Source: Burkholderia sp. Leaf177
GTDB lineage: Bacteria > Pseudomonadota > Gammaproteobacteria > Burkholderiales > Burkholderiaceae
NCBI RefSeq assembly: GCF_001424345.1
Contig: NZ_LMPF01000023.1
Coordinates: 1,006 to 65,005, forward strand
Reading direction: 5' to 3'
Length of the DNA stretch: 64,000 nt
Positions 36,136-44,376 of this stretch are shown here, in pieces. Below the pieces are notes generated by a model, which saw only the letters and a list, made by a program, of their open reading frames with translations, ran no database searches and was not told where the DNA came from. Made by a program: the position numbers and the translations under genes. Each line of letters begins with the position of its first letter. Position 1 is the stretch's first letter.

Positions 36136-37599
36136 TCAAGGCGTTGCGGCGATCACCTCGGCGACCGTCGCGGTCAGTTTCTTTGCGAACGGCACATGCA
36201 GGAATTCATTCGGTCCGTGCGCATTCGATCTTGGTCCCAAGACGCCGCAGACCATGAATTGCGAACGCGGAAAACCTTCCTGCAACGTGCTCATGAGCGG
36301 AATGGTGCCGCCTTGTCCGAGGAACGCAACGTCCGCGCCGAAATGCCTGCGCGATGCGTCGTTCAACGCTTCGTCGAGCCAAGGCGCGAGTTCCGGCGCG
36401 CTCCAGCCCGTCGCCTCGCCACGCTCCGCCTTGAACGTGACCTTCGCGTTGTACGGCGGATCGGCTTCGAGCAAGGACTTGAGTTCGGCGAGCGCCGTGG
36501 TCGCTTCAACGAGCGGCGGCAAACGCAGCGATAGCTTGAACGCGGTGCGCGGGCGCAGGACATTTCCTGCATCGATCAACGATGGCAAACCCGCCGCGCC
36601 CGTCACCGCCAGCGACGGCCGCCAGGTGGAATCGAGCAGCGCCTGACGTGGATCGGTGGTGACCGGCAACACCGTGCCGCCGTTCTGGCCGCAACTCCAG
36701 GGAAGCTTTTTCCAGACGTCGTCACCGAGAATCCTGGCCGTTGCTTCCGCTTCGGAAAGACGCCGCGACGGGATATCGCAATGAAAACCCTTCGGCAACA
36801 AATTGCCCGTGCTCGAGTCTTCGAGCCGTTCCAGCAACCGGCGCATGATCCGGAAAGTCGATGGCGCAATGCCGCCGTTCGTGCCCGAATGGATACCTTC
36901 GTCGAGCACCTGCACTTCCAGGTCGCCTGCAACCAGACCGCGCAGTGACGTGGTGAGCCACAGCTGATCGTAGTTTCCCGCGCCGGAATCCAGACAAATC
37001 ACAAGGCTGACATCGCCGAGACGATCACGCAGTGCATCCACATACGGCAGCAAATCGTAGCTACCCGATTCTTCACATGTTTCGATGATGCCAACGCAAC
37101 GCGGCCGCTCGATACCTTGAGCATCGAGCGCGGCGATTGCGCTAATGGACGAATACGTGGCGTAACCATCGTCCGCACCGCCGCGGCCGTAAAGCTTGCC
37201 GTCTTCGAACTTCGGCGACCATGGTCCAAGGTCGCGACGCCAGCCGTCGAACTCGGGTTGTTTGTCGAGATGGCCATAGAGCACGATGGTGTCGCGGCTA
37301 TTGGAACGCGTCGCGGGCGCTTCGAAAAAGATGACCGGCGTGCGTCCGGCGAGGCGAATGATTTCGACTTTCAGGCCGCGCACAGGCTGACGCTCGGCCC
37401 ATTGCGCTGCATCGGTAATCACGCGTTCGATGAAACCGTTCTTCGCCCAGTCGAGATCGAACATCGGGCTTTTTGCGGGCACCGCGATGTAATCGGTGAG
37501 CGCGGGGAGAATCTCGTCGTCCCACTTCCGGTCGATAAAATCACGCAAGGCGTCACGGTCGATGCGCTGTGTTTCTTGTGTAAGGTCGTCTGAAATCAT
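36136..37599 (-). CDS. M20-family metallopeptidase
   Basis: This 487-residue zinc enzyme cleaves dipeptides or amidated amino acids in the cytoplasm. Metal-site motifs are IVLYGHLDKQPEFDGW, YGRGGADDGYATYSSI, ETCEESGSYDLLPYVD, VICLDSGAGNYDQLW and the C-terminal GPRSNAHGPNEFLHV. The large size suits the carnosinase/DUG1-like subgroup. The gene is flanked by a terminator on its downstream side and is probably single. The upstream gene at 37789 diverges. Confidence 0.92.
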   Translation of the reverse strand: MISDDLTQETQRIDRDALRDFIDRKWDDEILPALTDYIAVPAKSPMFDLDWAKNGFIERVITDAAQWAERQPVRGLKVEIIRLAGRTPVIFFEAPATRSNSRDTIVLYGHLDKQPEFDGWRRDLGPWSPKFEDGKLYGRGGADDGYATYSSISAIAALDAQGIERPRCVGIIETCEESGSYDLLPYVDALRDRLGDVSLVICLDSGAGNYDQLWLTTSLRGLVAGDLEVQVLDEGIHSGTNGGIAPSTFRIMRRLLERLEDSSTGNLLPKGFHCDIPSRRLSEAEATARILGDDVWKKLPWSCGQNGGTVLPVTTDPRQALLDSTWRPSLAVTGAAGLPSLIDAGNVLRPRTAFKLSLRLPPLVEATTALAELKSLLEADPPYNAKVTFKAERGEATGWSAPELAPWLDEALNDASRRHFGADVAFLGQGGTIPLMSTLQEGFPRSQFMVCGVLGPRSNAHGPNEFLHVPFAKKLTATVAEVIAATP

Positions 37600-37788
37600 G
37601 ACGGGCGTCCCGGCCGTTTAAAAATGAATGATAGCCGGGATTCGCGGCGTTTCGGTCGCGGAATTTCCTGGGGACCCGATATGTGCATTTGAATTCCGTG
37701 GGACCGCTTCCAGTGGAAAATGCGCGACGTCCGGCGTCCCGGTATGCTGTTGTCCCGTCCAGTCAGGACCCAAGCCAAAGGAATCACC

Positions 37789-38304
37789 ATGTCCGTTTCA
37801 ATGTATCGCGCGAGCGTCCCAGTTTTCATCCGCGGGCTCGACGTGCTCGTGTCCCTGATCAACAAGGCCGAAGCGCACGCGAAGGAAAAAGGAATCGCGG
37901 AGACCGACGTCACGGCGGCGCGCCTCTTCGACGACATGTTGCCGTTCACGGGACAAATCCAGCGCGCAAGCGATACATCGAAGCTCTCGGCGGTTCGTTT
38001 GTCGGGCGTTGAAGCACCGAGTTTCGACGATACGGAAACCACCTTCGCCGAATTGCGGGAACGGTTGACGAATACGTTGTCGTATCTGAAAAGCATCGAC
38101 GAAACGACGCTCGAAGGGAGCGAAACACGTGAGGTCACGCTGAAGCAACGCGCGGGCGAATTGACGTTCAGCGGCAGCGATTATCTGTTCTTGTTCGCGC
38201 TGCCAAACTTCTACTTCCATATAGTCACGGCGTACGACATCCTGCGCCATCTCGGCGTGCCGGTCGGGAAACTCGATTATCTCGGCGCGTTGCAAAAGGC
38301 CTGA
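37789..38304 (+). CDS. DUF1993-family protein
   Basis: The 171-residue protein starts at the ATG at 37789 (MSVSMYRASVPVFIRGL), after CAAAGGA. The pattern SVPVFIRGLDVLVSLINKAE, LFDDMLPFTGQIQRASD and LPNFYFHIVTAYDILRHLG is that of DUF1993, a helical family of unknown function that resembles DinB-like four-helix bundles. It is soluble with no signal peptide. It converges with acvB. Confidence 0.87.
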   Translation: MSVSMYRASVPVFIRGLDVLVSLINKAEAHAKEKGIAETDVTAARLFDDMLPFTGQIQRASDTSKLSAVRLSGVEAPSFDDTETTFAELRERLTNTLSYLKSIDETTLEGSETREVTLKQRAGELTFSGSDYLFLFALPNFYFHIVTAYDILRHLGVPVGKLDYLGALQKA

Positions 38305-38319
38305 TCGGCGGGACCGAAT

Positions 38320-39573
38320 TCAGGTTCGCGCGGCGATCTGTTTCTGCCAACTTGTCAGAATGCGTCGCGCGAGCACGGCGTAGTCACCGCCAAAATGGTG
38401 ATCGCCGCTTGTCTTGATCACTTCTATGCCCGTCTTGGTCAACGCCGGGCATAACGTGTCTTCTTCGGCCTCGCCATAAATACACTGGACGATTCCGGGC
38501 GGCAGTTTCGCCAGTTCCGGGCGCACCTTGAACGCGTCCTTGCTCGCGGGCATGCCGAGCCAGCCGGTCACGCGAATCTGAAAATCGGCGTCGGGCGCGA
38601 AGCCCATCAGCGAGACCATCGATACCTTCGCGCGCACCGCGTCGGGCAGACGGTTGTAGGCAAACGGCATCACGTCCGCGCCGAATGAATAGCCGATCAG
38701 CGCGACGTGCTCCGAGTGCCAGCGCGCGCTGTACGCCTGGATCACGCGCGACAGATCATGCGCGGTCTGTTCGGGCGTTTTTTCGCTCCAGAAATAGCGC
38801 AAGCTGTCGATGCCGATCACCGATACCCCGTCTTTCTGCAACGATTCCGCGACGGTTTTATCGAGGTCGCGCCAGCCGCCGTCGCCGGAAATCACGATTG
38901 CGAGCAGGTTCGTCGGATGCGCGGCCGGAAGCTCGACCAGCGGCAGATCGGAGACGTCTTCATCGTGCGCCGGCTCGATCTTCAGATGCGGCGCGGCGAG
39001 TGCCAGCAGCGCATCGGACCGGGATGCAGCGGGCGGTTGCGTGGTTTTATCGAAGAAACCGGGCAAGCCTTTCGCGTGCGTGATGGTCGGATCGGGCGGG
39101 CACAAGTTGAAACGCGCGTCGAGTTGCGCGTCGGCGTTCAGCGCGAGCGCGCCGGCCACGGTGTTGTCCGGCGCCTGCGACAAAATCTTTGAAGCGAGCA
39201 CGCCGCCCTGACCCGTGCCCATCAGGATGGGCGCGTAATACCGGTTCGATTGCACTTCGCGTTCAAGCTGATGGCTAAGCGCCTCGGCGTCGCCCACGAG
39301 GTTGTGGCAGCTTTCCTTGTCCAGCGGCAGCTTCGCGGCGTAACGCGCAGTGTCGACGCCTACGACCATCGCGCCGTTTTTGGCGAGCGCATCGGCGGCT
39401 TGAGTGTCGGCGGGGGTCCAGGTTTTATCGGAGAAGAGCACGACAAAACCGCGCATTGGACCCGTGGGTTTGGTGAACTGGACATCGCCGTAACGGCCGC
39501 CGGAAATCGTGGCGGCGTGCGCTGCTGAAACTGCGAACAATGAAACAAAAGCCAGCTTGCTAACAAAATTCAT
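38320..39573 (-). CDS. acvB: AcvB/VirJ-family periplasmic protein, probable lysyl-phosphatidylglycerol hydrolase
   Basis: The 417-residue protein has a Sec signal peptide (MNFVSKLAFVSLFAVSAAHA). It has two AcvB/VirJ-type halves: VVLFSDKTWTPADTQAADAL with a GTGQGG elbow, and LLAIVISGDGGWRDLDKTVA with the nucleophile motif LIGYSFGADVMPFAY. The histidine late in the sequence (SGDHHFGGDY) completes an alpha/beta-hydrolase-like site. In Agrobacterium AcvB hydrolyses lysyl-phosphatidylglycerol and is encoded with lpiA/mprF. Here its ATG overlaps the mprF stop (ATGA, 39570-39573), which supports the same role. Confidence 0.9.
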   Translation of the reverse strand: MNFVSKLAFVSLFAVSAAHAATISGGRYGDVQFTKPTGPMRGFVVLFSDKTWTPADTQAADALAKNGAMVVGVDTARYAAKLPLDKESCHNLVGDAEALSHQLEREVQSNRYYAPILMGTGQGGVLASKILSQAPDNTVAGALALNADAQLDARFNLCPPDPTITHAKGLPGFFDKTTQPPAASRSDALLALAAPHLKIEPAHDEDVSDLPLVELPAAHPTNLLAIVISGDGGWRDLDKTVAESLQKDGVSVIGIDSLRYFWSEKTPEQTAHDLSRVIQAYSARWHSEHVALIGYSFGADVMPFAYNRLPDAVRAKVSMVSLMGFAPDADFQIRVTGWLGMPASKDAFKVRPELAKLPPGIVQCIYGEAEEDTLCPALTKTGIEVIKTSGDHHFGGDYAVLARRILTSWQKQIAART

Positions 39574-42164
39574 GAACGCCAGCCTCCCGCCAGCAACGAG
39601 AGATCCGCGAGCGTGAAAAACACGCCCACCGAACCGGATGCCGCGAGATAACGCGGTTCCCAGCGCGGCTGGAACTTGCTCTTAAAACCGCGCAAGCCCC
39701 GGAAGTTGTAGAAACGTCCGCCGAAACGCCAGACCAGACCCGCCAGCCGATGCCACGGCGACGCAAGCGGCGTGGGCTGCATGCCTGAAAGCGGCGCAAT
39801 GCCGAGACTCAACGTCTGGTAGCCGGCCTGCTTCAGGTGCAGCGCGAGCTTGGTGAAGAGATATTCCATTGCGTACGGCGACGCGTCGGGCACGTGGCGC
39901 ATCACGCCGACCGTGGCTTCCGTGTTCATGTCTGTTGTCATGAACGTGACGAACGCCACCGGCTTGCCTTGCTGGCGAACCAGCAACACGGATTGCGCCG
40001 CGAGGTATTCGTCGTTGAACGCCGCCACCGAAAAACTTTTCTCGCGCGCTTCGCGGCCGTTCAGCCAGGCATCGGACACTTCGCGCAGCATGGGCATGGC
40101 GTAGGGAACCTGCGTGGCATCGATGACTTCCACGTCGAAACCATCGCGTTCGCCACGTTTTAGCGCATAACGCAAATGCGCGCGATGCGAGCCCTTCAGG
40201 TCGAAATCTTCCAGCACGACGTGCGCTTCCTCGCCGAGTTTCATCAGCGTGAGGCCGGCATCGAGGTAAAGCGGCAAAGCGTCGGCGCGAACCTGATAGA
40301 ACGCGGCGCGGCCACCGTGCGCGTGCGCCATCTCCACGAAACGCCGGATCAGTTCAGCCCATTCGCGGCGCGGACCGACCGGATCGTGGAGCGCCGCCCA
40401 CGTGCGGCCGTGCTTGGCGTACATCAGGAAGGCTTCGCGCGACGTGGAGAAGAGGAAACTCTTGTCGCCCATCATGGCGAGGCCGGCGTCACTGCGTTCC
40501 TGCGCGCGGAAAATGCGGGCGGCATCGAGGAGATCTTGCGGCGCGGGTTTCTCGAAACGACCAGCAGCCGGGCGCAGCAACTGCCATACGGCGAACAGCG
40601 CGGCGAACAATCCGGCGGCCAAGGTGGCGCGCAAGGCGCGGGGCGCGCGTTCATCGAAAGCGAATTGCCACCAAAGATCGCGGCTGTAGTTGATATCGCG
40701 GAAAGCGAACAACATGATCCAGACGGCCAGCACGATCACGATACCCACCGAAACCAGCCAGCTTGCCGTGAACCGTTCAGCCAGCAGCGACGAACGCCGG
40801 TTGAAGCGGTCGCGCGTGGCAAGCAGCAGCACGATCAGCAACGCGAGAACCCCGGCTTCCACGAACGCCAAACCCTTCGCAAGCGACAACGCCAAGTTGG
40901 CCACCGCGAGCGTGATCGCGAGCCACCAGGCGGCATCGAGCCGGCGCAGCAAACCGCGCGCGACGAACAATAAAACCACGCCGAGCACGCTTCCCAGCAA
41001 TTGCGAGCTTTCCAGCACCCACAACGGCAAGACCGCCTGCAGCACGGCGATGCGCTTGCCGAACGCAGGCGTTGCGCCCGAAATCACCAGCATGCCGCCG
41101 ACCACGAAGGTCACGACGCTCAGGAACAAAGGCGCGAGTTGCGACACATTCGATGGATTCAAGAACGTGAACCGGCCCTTCAGCGCGCGGCCTTCGAAGC
41201 CGGCCAGCACGGCCGTCGCGACGATCAGCGGCAAGCCAAAGTAGATTGCCCGGTACGCCAGCAGCGCCGCCAGCATGGCCGGCGTGTTGACGCTGTTGCC
41301 GAGCGCGAAGACCATCGCCGCTTCGAAAACGCCGACGCCGCCAGGCGTATGGCCGATCATGCCCAGCAACATCGCGGCGGAAAACACGGTCAGGAATTCG
41401 CCGAAACCAACTTGCGCGTGCGGCAATACGGCCCAGAGCGCAAGCGCGGCGGCGCAGACATCGAGAGCGGCGAGGACGAGTTGCGCGACCAGGTCGCGTC
41501 TCGACGGCACGGTGACGGACAGCCACTTCCAGCGCGATTGCAGCGTTTTCGACGATTTGCCGCACAGCGCGATCATCAAAGCAAAAGCAACAAGGATCGC
41601 AGCGCCGCCGATACGCAGCATTTGCGGCGATGCATGCAGCATGGCGGCGAGCGTGTTCGCGGCGCAAACCATGCCGACGGCCGTCATCAACGCGAGCGCC
41701 AGTGCCAACGTCACGCTGGTAAATACGGTTAGACGGCCGACCTGCGCCGGCGTGATGCCCGACACGCCATACACGCGGCAGCGCACGGCGCCGCCAGTCA
41801 GCGCGCCGAATCCGGTCGCGTTACCCAGTGCCGATGCAACCGTCGCGCCCACCCACAGCACGGAATGCGGCACTTTGGCGTCGAGGTATCGGAGGCCCAC
41901 GGCGTCGCGGCCGACCAGCGCCGCGTAGCTCAGCGCAGTGGCAAGCAGCGCGCCGGCCCACGCCTCGAACGAGAGCGCGAGCAGTTGATGAACGACTGTC
42001 TTGTAGTTGACCGCGTGCGACAGATGCTGGAAAACCACGAGCAGCAACGCGCATACGACCAATGCGAGGACCGGAGCGGTAAAACGCTGCAATCGCCACG
42101 ACCGCGTTCTGCGGAGCAGCGATTCCGGCTGAAAAACTGAATAAACGACATTTCTGCGAGACAT
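39570..42164 (-). CDS. mprF: Bifunctional lysylphosphatidylglycerol synthetase/flippase MprF (LpiA)
   Basis: This 864-residue inner-membrane enzyme adds an amino acid to phosphatidylglycerol and flips the product outward, lowering surface charge. The N-terminal half has many membrane segments and the flippase-like motif GNATGFGALTGGAVRCRVYG. The C-terminal DUF2156 catalytic domain has KSFLFSTSREAFLMYAKHGR, HDPVGPRREWAELIRRFVE, FYQVRADALPLYLDAGLTLM and LRGFKSKFQPRWEPRYLA. It is first in a two-gene operon with acvB. Acid or cationic-peptide resistance is the known role of homologues. Confidence 0.95.
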   Translation of the reverse strand: MSRRNVVYSVFQPESLLRRTRSWRLQRFTAPVLALVVCALLLVVFQHLSHAVNYKTVVHQLLALSFEAWAGALLATALSYAALVGRDAVGLRYLDAKVPHSVLWVGATVASALGNATGFGALTGGAVRCRVYGVSGITPAQVGRLTVFTSVTLALALALMTAVGMVCAANTLAAMLHASPQMLRIGGAAILVAFALMIALCGKSSKTLQSRWKWLSVTVPSRRDLVAQLVLAALDVCAAALALWAVLPHAQVGFGEFLTVFSAAMLLGMIGHTPGGVGVFEAAMVFALGNSVNTPAMLAALLAYRAIYFGLPLIVATAVLAGFEGRALKGRFTFLNPSNVSQLAPLFLSVVTFVVGGMLVISGATPAFGKRIAVLQAVLPLWVLESSQLLGSVLGVVLLFVARGLLRRLDAAWWLAITLAVANLALSLAKGLAFVEAGVLALLIVLLLATRDRFNRRSSLLAERFTASWLVSVGIVIVLAVWIMLFAFRDINYSRDLWWQFAFDERAPRALRATLAAGLFAALFAVWQLLRPAAGRFEKPAPQDLLDAARIFRAQERSDAGLAMMGDKSFLFSTSREAFLMYAKHGRTWAALHDPVGPRREWAELIRRFVEMAHAHGGRAAFYQVRADALPLYLDAGLTLMKLGEEAHVVLEDFDLKGSHRAHLRYALKRGERDGFDVEVIDATQVPYAMPMLREVSDAWLNGREAREKSFSVAAFNDEYLAAQSVLLVRQQGKPVAFVTFMTTDMNTEATVGVMRHVPDASPYAMEYLFTKLALHLKQAGYQTLSLGIAPLSGMQPTPLASPWHRLAGLVWRFGGRFYNFRGLRGFKSKFQPRWEPRYLAASGSVGVFFTLADLSLLAGGWRS

Positions 42165-42525
42165 GCGAATTACCGGACTTGCTCCAACGCTTTCCAGCCT
42201 TACACCGGCTAGGTAACGTTGTTGTTGGTTCTTGGTTCTGATCGGCTGTGCGCCGGACCGTTGTCGCTAATTCCCCGCGTCCCCAGATTTCATAAACCTG
42301 AACGGAACGTTACGGTTAGCAACGCCTGTATATCGGCGATGGTTGACGGGACTTAAGAAAAGTCGGCGATTCTAAGCTTTTTATCGGCGGCGGTTTCCGT
42401 TATTGCGCGGTTGCCGAAGCTTTCCGGGCGCTTTCTTTACGCGGAATCAGCCGAGCGGTTAGCATCTTGGCTCCAGTGCACGCCCCGGGCGACGCATTTA
42501 TCATCGATAAAAAAGGTTCTACCGA
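42165..42525. other. 361-base divergent region between mprF and a lipoprotein gene
   Basis: This gap holds the promoters of mprF (leftward) and the lipoprotein gene (rightward). No consensus promoter, stable hairpin or coding frame stood out on reading both strands. Confidence 0.4.
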
Positions 42526-42894
42526 ATGAAAACGCCACGCTTTGCTGCCGCTCTTGCCTTGACTGTCACCGTCGCCGCGACGGCGTTCGCCCTGGGCGGC
42601 TGCGTGACGCAATACGATTCGCTGGTGAAGACCGTGCCGGTGGGTTCCGGAACGTCGCATCTCGGCGTGCTGCCGTTTGCCGCCTGCGTGAAGGCGAAAT
42701 GGGCCGCGCGGCCGCTTAAGACAGGCGAATATTCGCCGAACGCCGATGGCGACGTGATCACCGTGCACGGGCCGAAAGGCGAAACCCTGCTTCTGATCGA
42801 TGCAGAACCATCGGCGAGCGGCACGGGATACACCATTTACGGCGATATCGTGGGCGCGGCGGCGTATGTCGCCGACGCCCACAAGTGCGACTGA
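42526..42894 (+). CDS. Lipoprotein of unknown function
   Basis: The 122-residue protein has a lipoprotein signal with Cys26 in FALGGC. The mature region contains two more cysteines (FAACVKAKW and AHKCD) that may pair. No family was recognised. It diverges from mprF and converges with another lipoprotein gene 13 bases away. An envelope location is clear from the signal; the role is unknown. Confidence 0.75.
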   Translation: MKTPRFAAALALTVTVAATAFALGGCVTQYDSLVKTVPVGSGTSHLGVLPFAACVKAKWAARPLKTGEYSPNADGDVITVHGPKGETLLLIDAEPSASGTGYTIYGDIVGAAAYVADAHKCD

Positions 42895-42907
42895 CCAACA
42901 CGCGGCG

Positions 42908-43474
42908 TCAGCTCACGCCTTTCATATCGACAAGAGCCTGATGCGTACCCACTATCCGTCCGATCAGGTAACCGTCGGACGCGCACGCATTCACGCGCTG
43001 GTCGCCGTTCCAGACAATCTTGTATTGCTCGTCCTGCAGGCGGATGCCGGCGGGATCGAATTGCCCTTTCGGCGGCGTGGACGGCTTGCCTGAATCGCGG
43101 ATCTGTTCCATGACCAGCCGGTTCCACGTGTACGCGTAACCGTATTCGACGCCATCGGCGAACGCGTCGAGATCGCAGACCTGCTTGGGCGGAGTGATCG
43201 AAACCTCGGTTTTGTAACCGCTCGGGCCGCCTACATCGATTTTTTGCACGCCGGGCACGCCCGAAGCGCCGGCCGCGATGGCTTCGGCCGAGCGGTTGCG
43301 CGACTGCGGTTTGGGCTGGGCCGCAACGACCGGCGCCGAGGCTGCGCTGGGGAGCGCGGTGGCGGCGTTATCGGCGGAAGGGATGGGCGCGCAGGCGCTT
43401 ATGAGAAGTATCGATGCAGTAAAGAAGGCGCCGGAAGCGGCTTTGGGAAACTTGAATTCGGTGTTGAAAATCAC
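42908..43474 (-). CDS. Lipoprotein of unknown function
   Basis: The 188-residue protein has an N-terminal hydrophobic segment ending in a lipobox (LLISAC, Cys28). An Ala/Pro-rich low-complexity linker follows (about 30-60), then a folded C-terminal part with cysteines in KQVCDLDAF and RVNACASDG. No family recognised. Its upstream region contains a perfect 11-base inverted repeat at 43487-43528. Confidence 0.72.
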   Translation of the reverse strand: MIFNTEFKFPKAASGAFFTASILLISACAPIPSADNAATALPSAASAPVVAAQPKPQSRNRSAEAIAAGASGVPGVQKIDVGGPSGYKTEVSITPPKQVCDLDAFADGVEYGYAYTWNRLVMEQIRDSGKPSTPPKGQFDPAGIRLQDEQYKIVWNGDQRVNACASDGYLIGRIVGTHQALVDMKGVS

Positions 43475-43486
43475 GCTTTTACTGTC

Positions 43487-43528
43487 CGTCTCAAAATAAA
43501 CCGGACCCTACCTTAACATTTTGAGACG
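43487..43528. repeat. Perfect 11-base inverted repeat with 20-base spacer upstream of a lipoprotein gene
   Basis: CGTCTCAAAAT at 43487-43497 and ATTTTGAGACG at 43518-43528 are exact reverse complements. The repeat begins 12 bases before the lipoprotein start on the minus strand. It may be an operator or a stem-loop in the mRNA leader. It has no T-run on its minus-strand side. Confidence 0.6.
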
Positions 43529-43604
43529 ACCGCTGAGATTGTGTCGGATTTTGGTGTGATCTTTAGCCGGCGATCCGATGCGTGCTACTCCGAAATAAAA
43601 TCAC

Positions 43605-43636
43605 GGGCCGCGCCGGTGTGTTACCTGGAGCGGCCC
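43605..43636 (-). terminator. Possible terminator after the BrnT/BrnA genes
   Basis: GGGCCGC and GCGGCCC form a seven-base stem with an 18-base loop. On the minus strand it lies just past the brnA stop and is followed by a T-rich stretch (GTGATTTTATTT). The long loop makes this only a moderate candidate. Confidence 0.4.
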
Positions 43637-43671
43637 TGACGAATTGACTCACGCGATCATGGCTGCCTGAC

Positions 43672-43977
43672 TCAAGCAGTCTTCAGCGGATGCTCGCTCA
43701 GATAAACCCGCAGTGCATTGTTCATCCGTGTTTGCCAGCCGTCGCCGGTCGCGCGAAACGCAGCGATCACATCCGCGTCGTAACGCACGCTGACCTGCTC
43801 CTTCGGATGCTCTTTTGGCGGCCGCCCCATACGGCGTTCAGCCATGACCTCGGGGAACGGGCGCAACGTCTTGAACTCCTCGGCCGACAACTCGTACGTA
43901 TCCGGATCTTCAGCGATACCGCGGTTGATTGCAGCTTCTTCTTCCGGCGTATTCCGGATCAATTTAATCTTGCTCAT
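43672..43977 (-). CDS. brnA: BrnA-family antitoxin
   Basis: From the ATG at 43977 (MSKIKLIRNTPEEEAAINRG) the protein has 101 residues. The C-terminal ribbon-helix-helix-like part (EQVSVRYDADVIAAFRATGD, WQTRMNNALRVYLSEH) is typical of BrnA antitoxins. The start lies inside the end of the toxin gene (14-base overlap), the usual brnT-brnA arrangement. The longer frame reaching 44217 is antisense-like read-through of the toxin gene. It should bind and neutralise the toxin and repress the operon. Confidence 0.88.
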   Translation of the reverse strand: MSKIKLIRNTPEEEAAINRGIAEDPDTYELSAEEFKTLRPFPEVMAERRMGRPPKEHPKEQVSVRYDADVIAAFRATGDGWQTRMNNALRVYLSEHPLKTA

Positions 43978-44236
43978 ATTCTTTAATCTCCCTGTTGTTC
44001 GCCCGGCGAAAACTGATGACTCGAACGGCGCCGTCTCGCGGTGTGAACACCACGCAGTGAAGACGTTGGTGGAGCAAGCCGTGTCCGACAAGCCGCTCTT
44101 CACGATAGTCCCGCCGTGTATCGGCTCGAATTCGAAGCTCGTTCCAGTCAAGCAGCCCGGCGTCGGCCAGTGATAAACCGTGCTTGCGCCGGTTAGACAC
44201 GTCCTTCTCCAAATCAAACATCACATACTGTTTCAT
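43964..44236 (-). CDS. brnT: BrnT-family ribonuclease toxin
   Basis: The 90-residue protein is a DUF497/BrnT toxin, a ribonuclease of the RelE-like fold that stops translation. Family features are FDLEKDVSNRRKHGLSLADA, a middle REERLVGHG segment and the C-terminal RVISFRRANNREIKEY. It comes first in the pair, overlapping brnA. Such modules are often horizontally acquired. The start at 44236 has no strong ribosome site. Confidence 0.88.
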   Translation of the reverse strand: MKQYVMFDLEKDVSNRRKHGLSLADAGLLDWNELRIRADTRRDYREERLVGHGLLHQRLHCVVFTPRDGAVRVISFRRANNREIKEYEQD

Positions 44237-44298
44237 TTATTGTAGATGCAAAAAGTCTTTACGACAAGGTTGTTGCCGTGCGGGCGCCGCGCGATGGC

Positions 44299-44332
44299 AA
44301 AAAAAAACCGTTCCGCGATATGCGGAACGGTT
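44299..44332 (-). terminator. Strong intrinsic terminator of the ABC importer operon
   Basis: An 11-base stem (AACCGTTCCGC with GCGGAACGGTT, 44306-44332) with a five-base loop is followed, on the minus strand, by a run of nine T. It lies about 45 bases after the ATPase gene and also insulates the brnT gene. Confidence 0.9.
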
Positions 44333-44376
44333 CTTTAAAACTTGGAACCACTGTACCCGGTCGATGCTTTGGCCTG

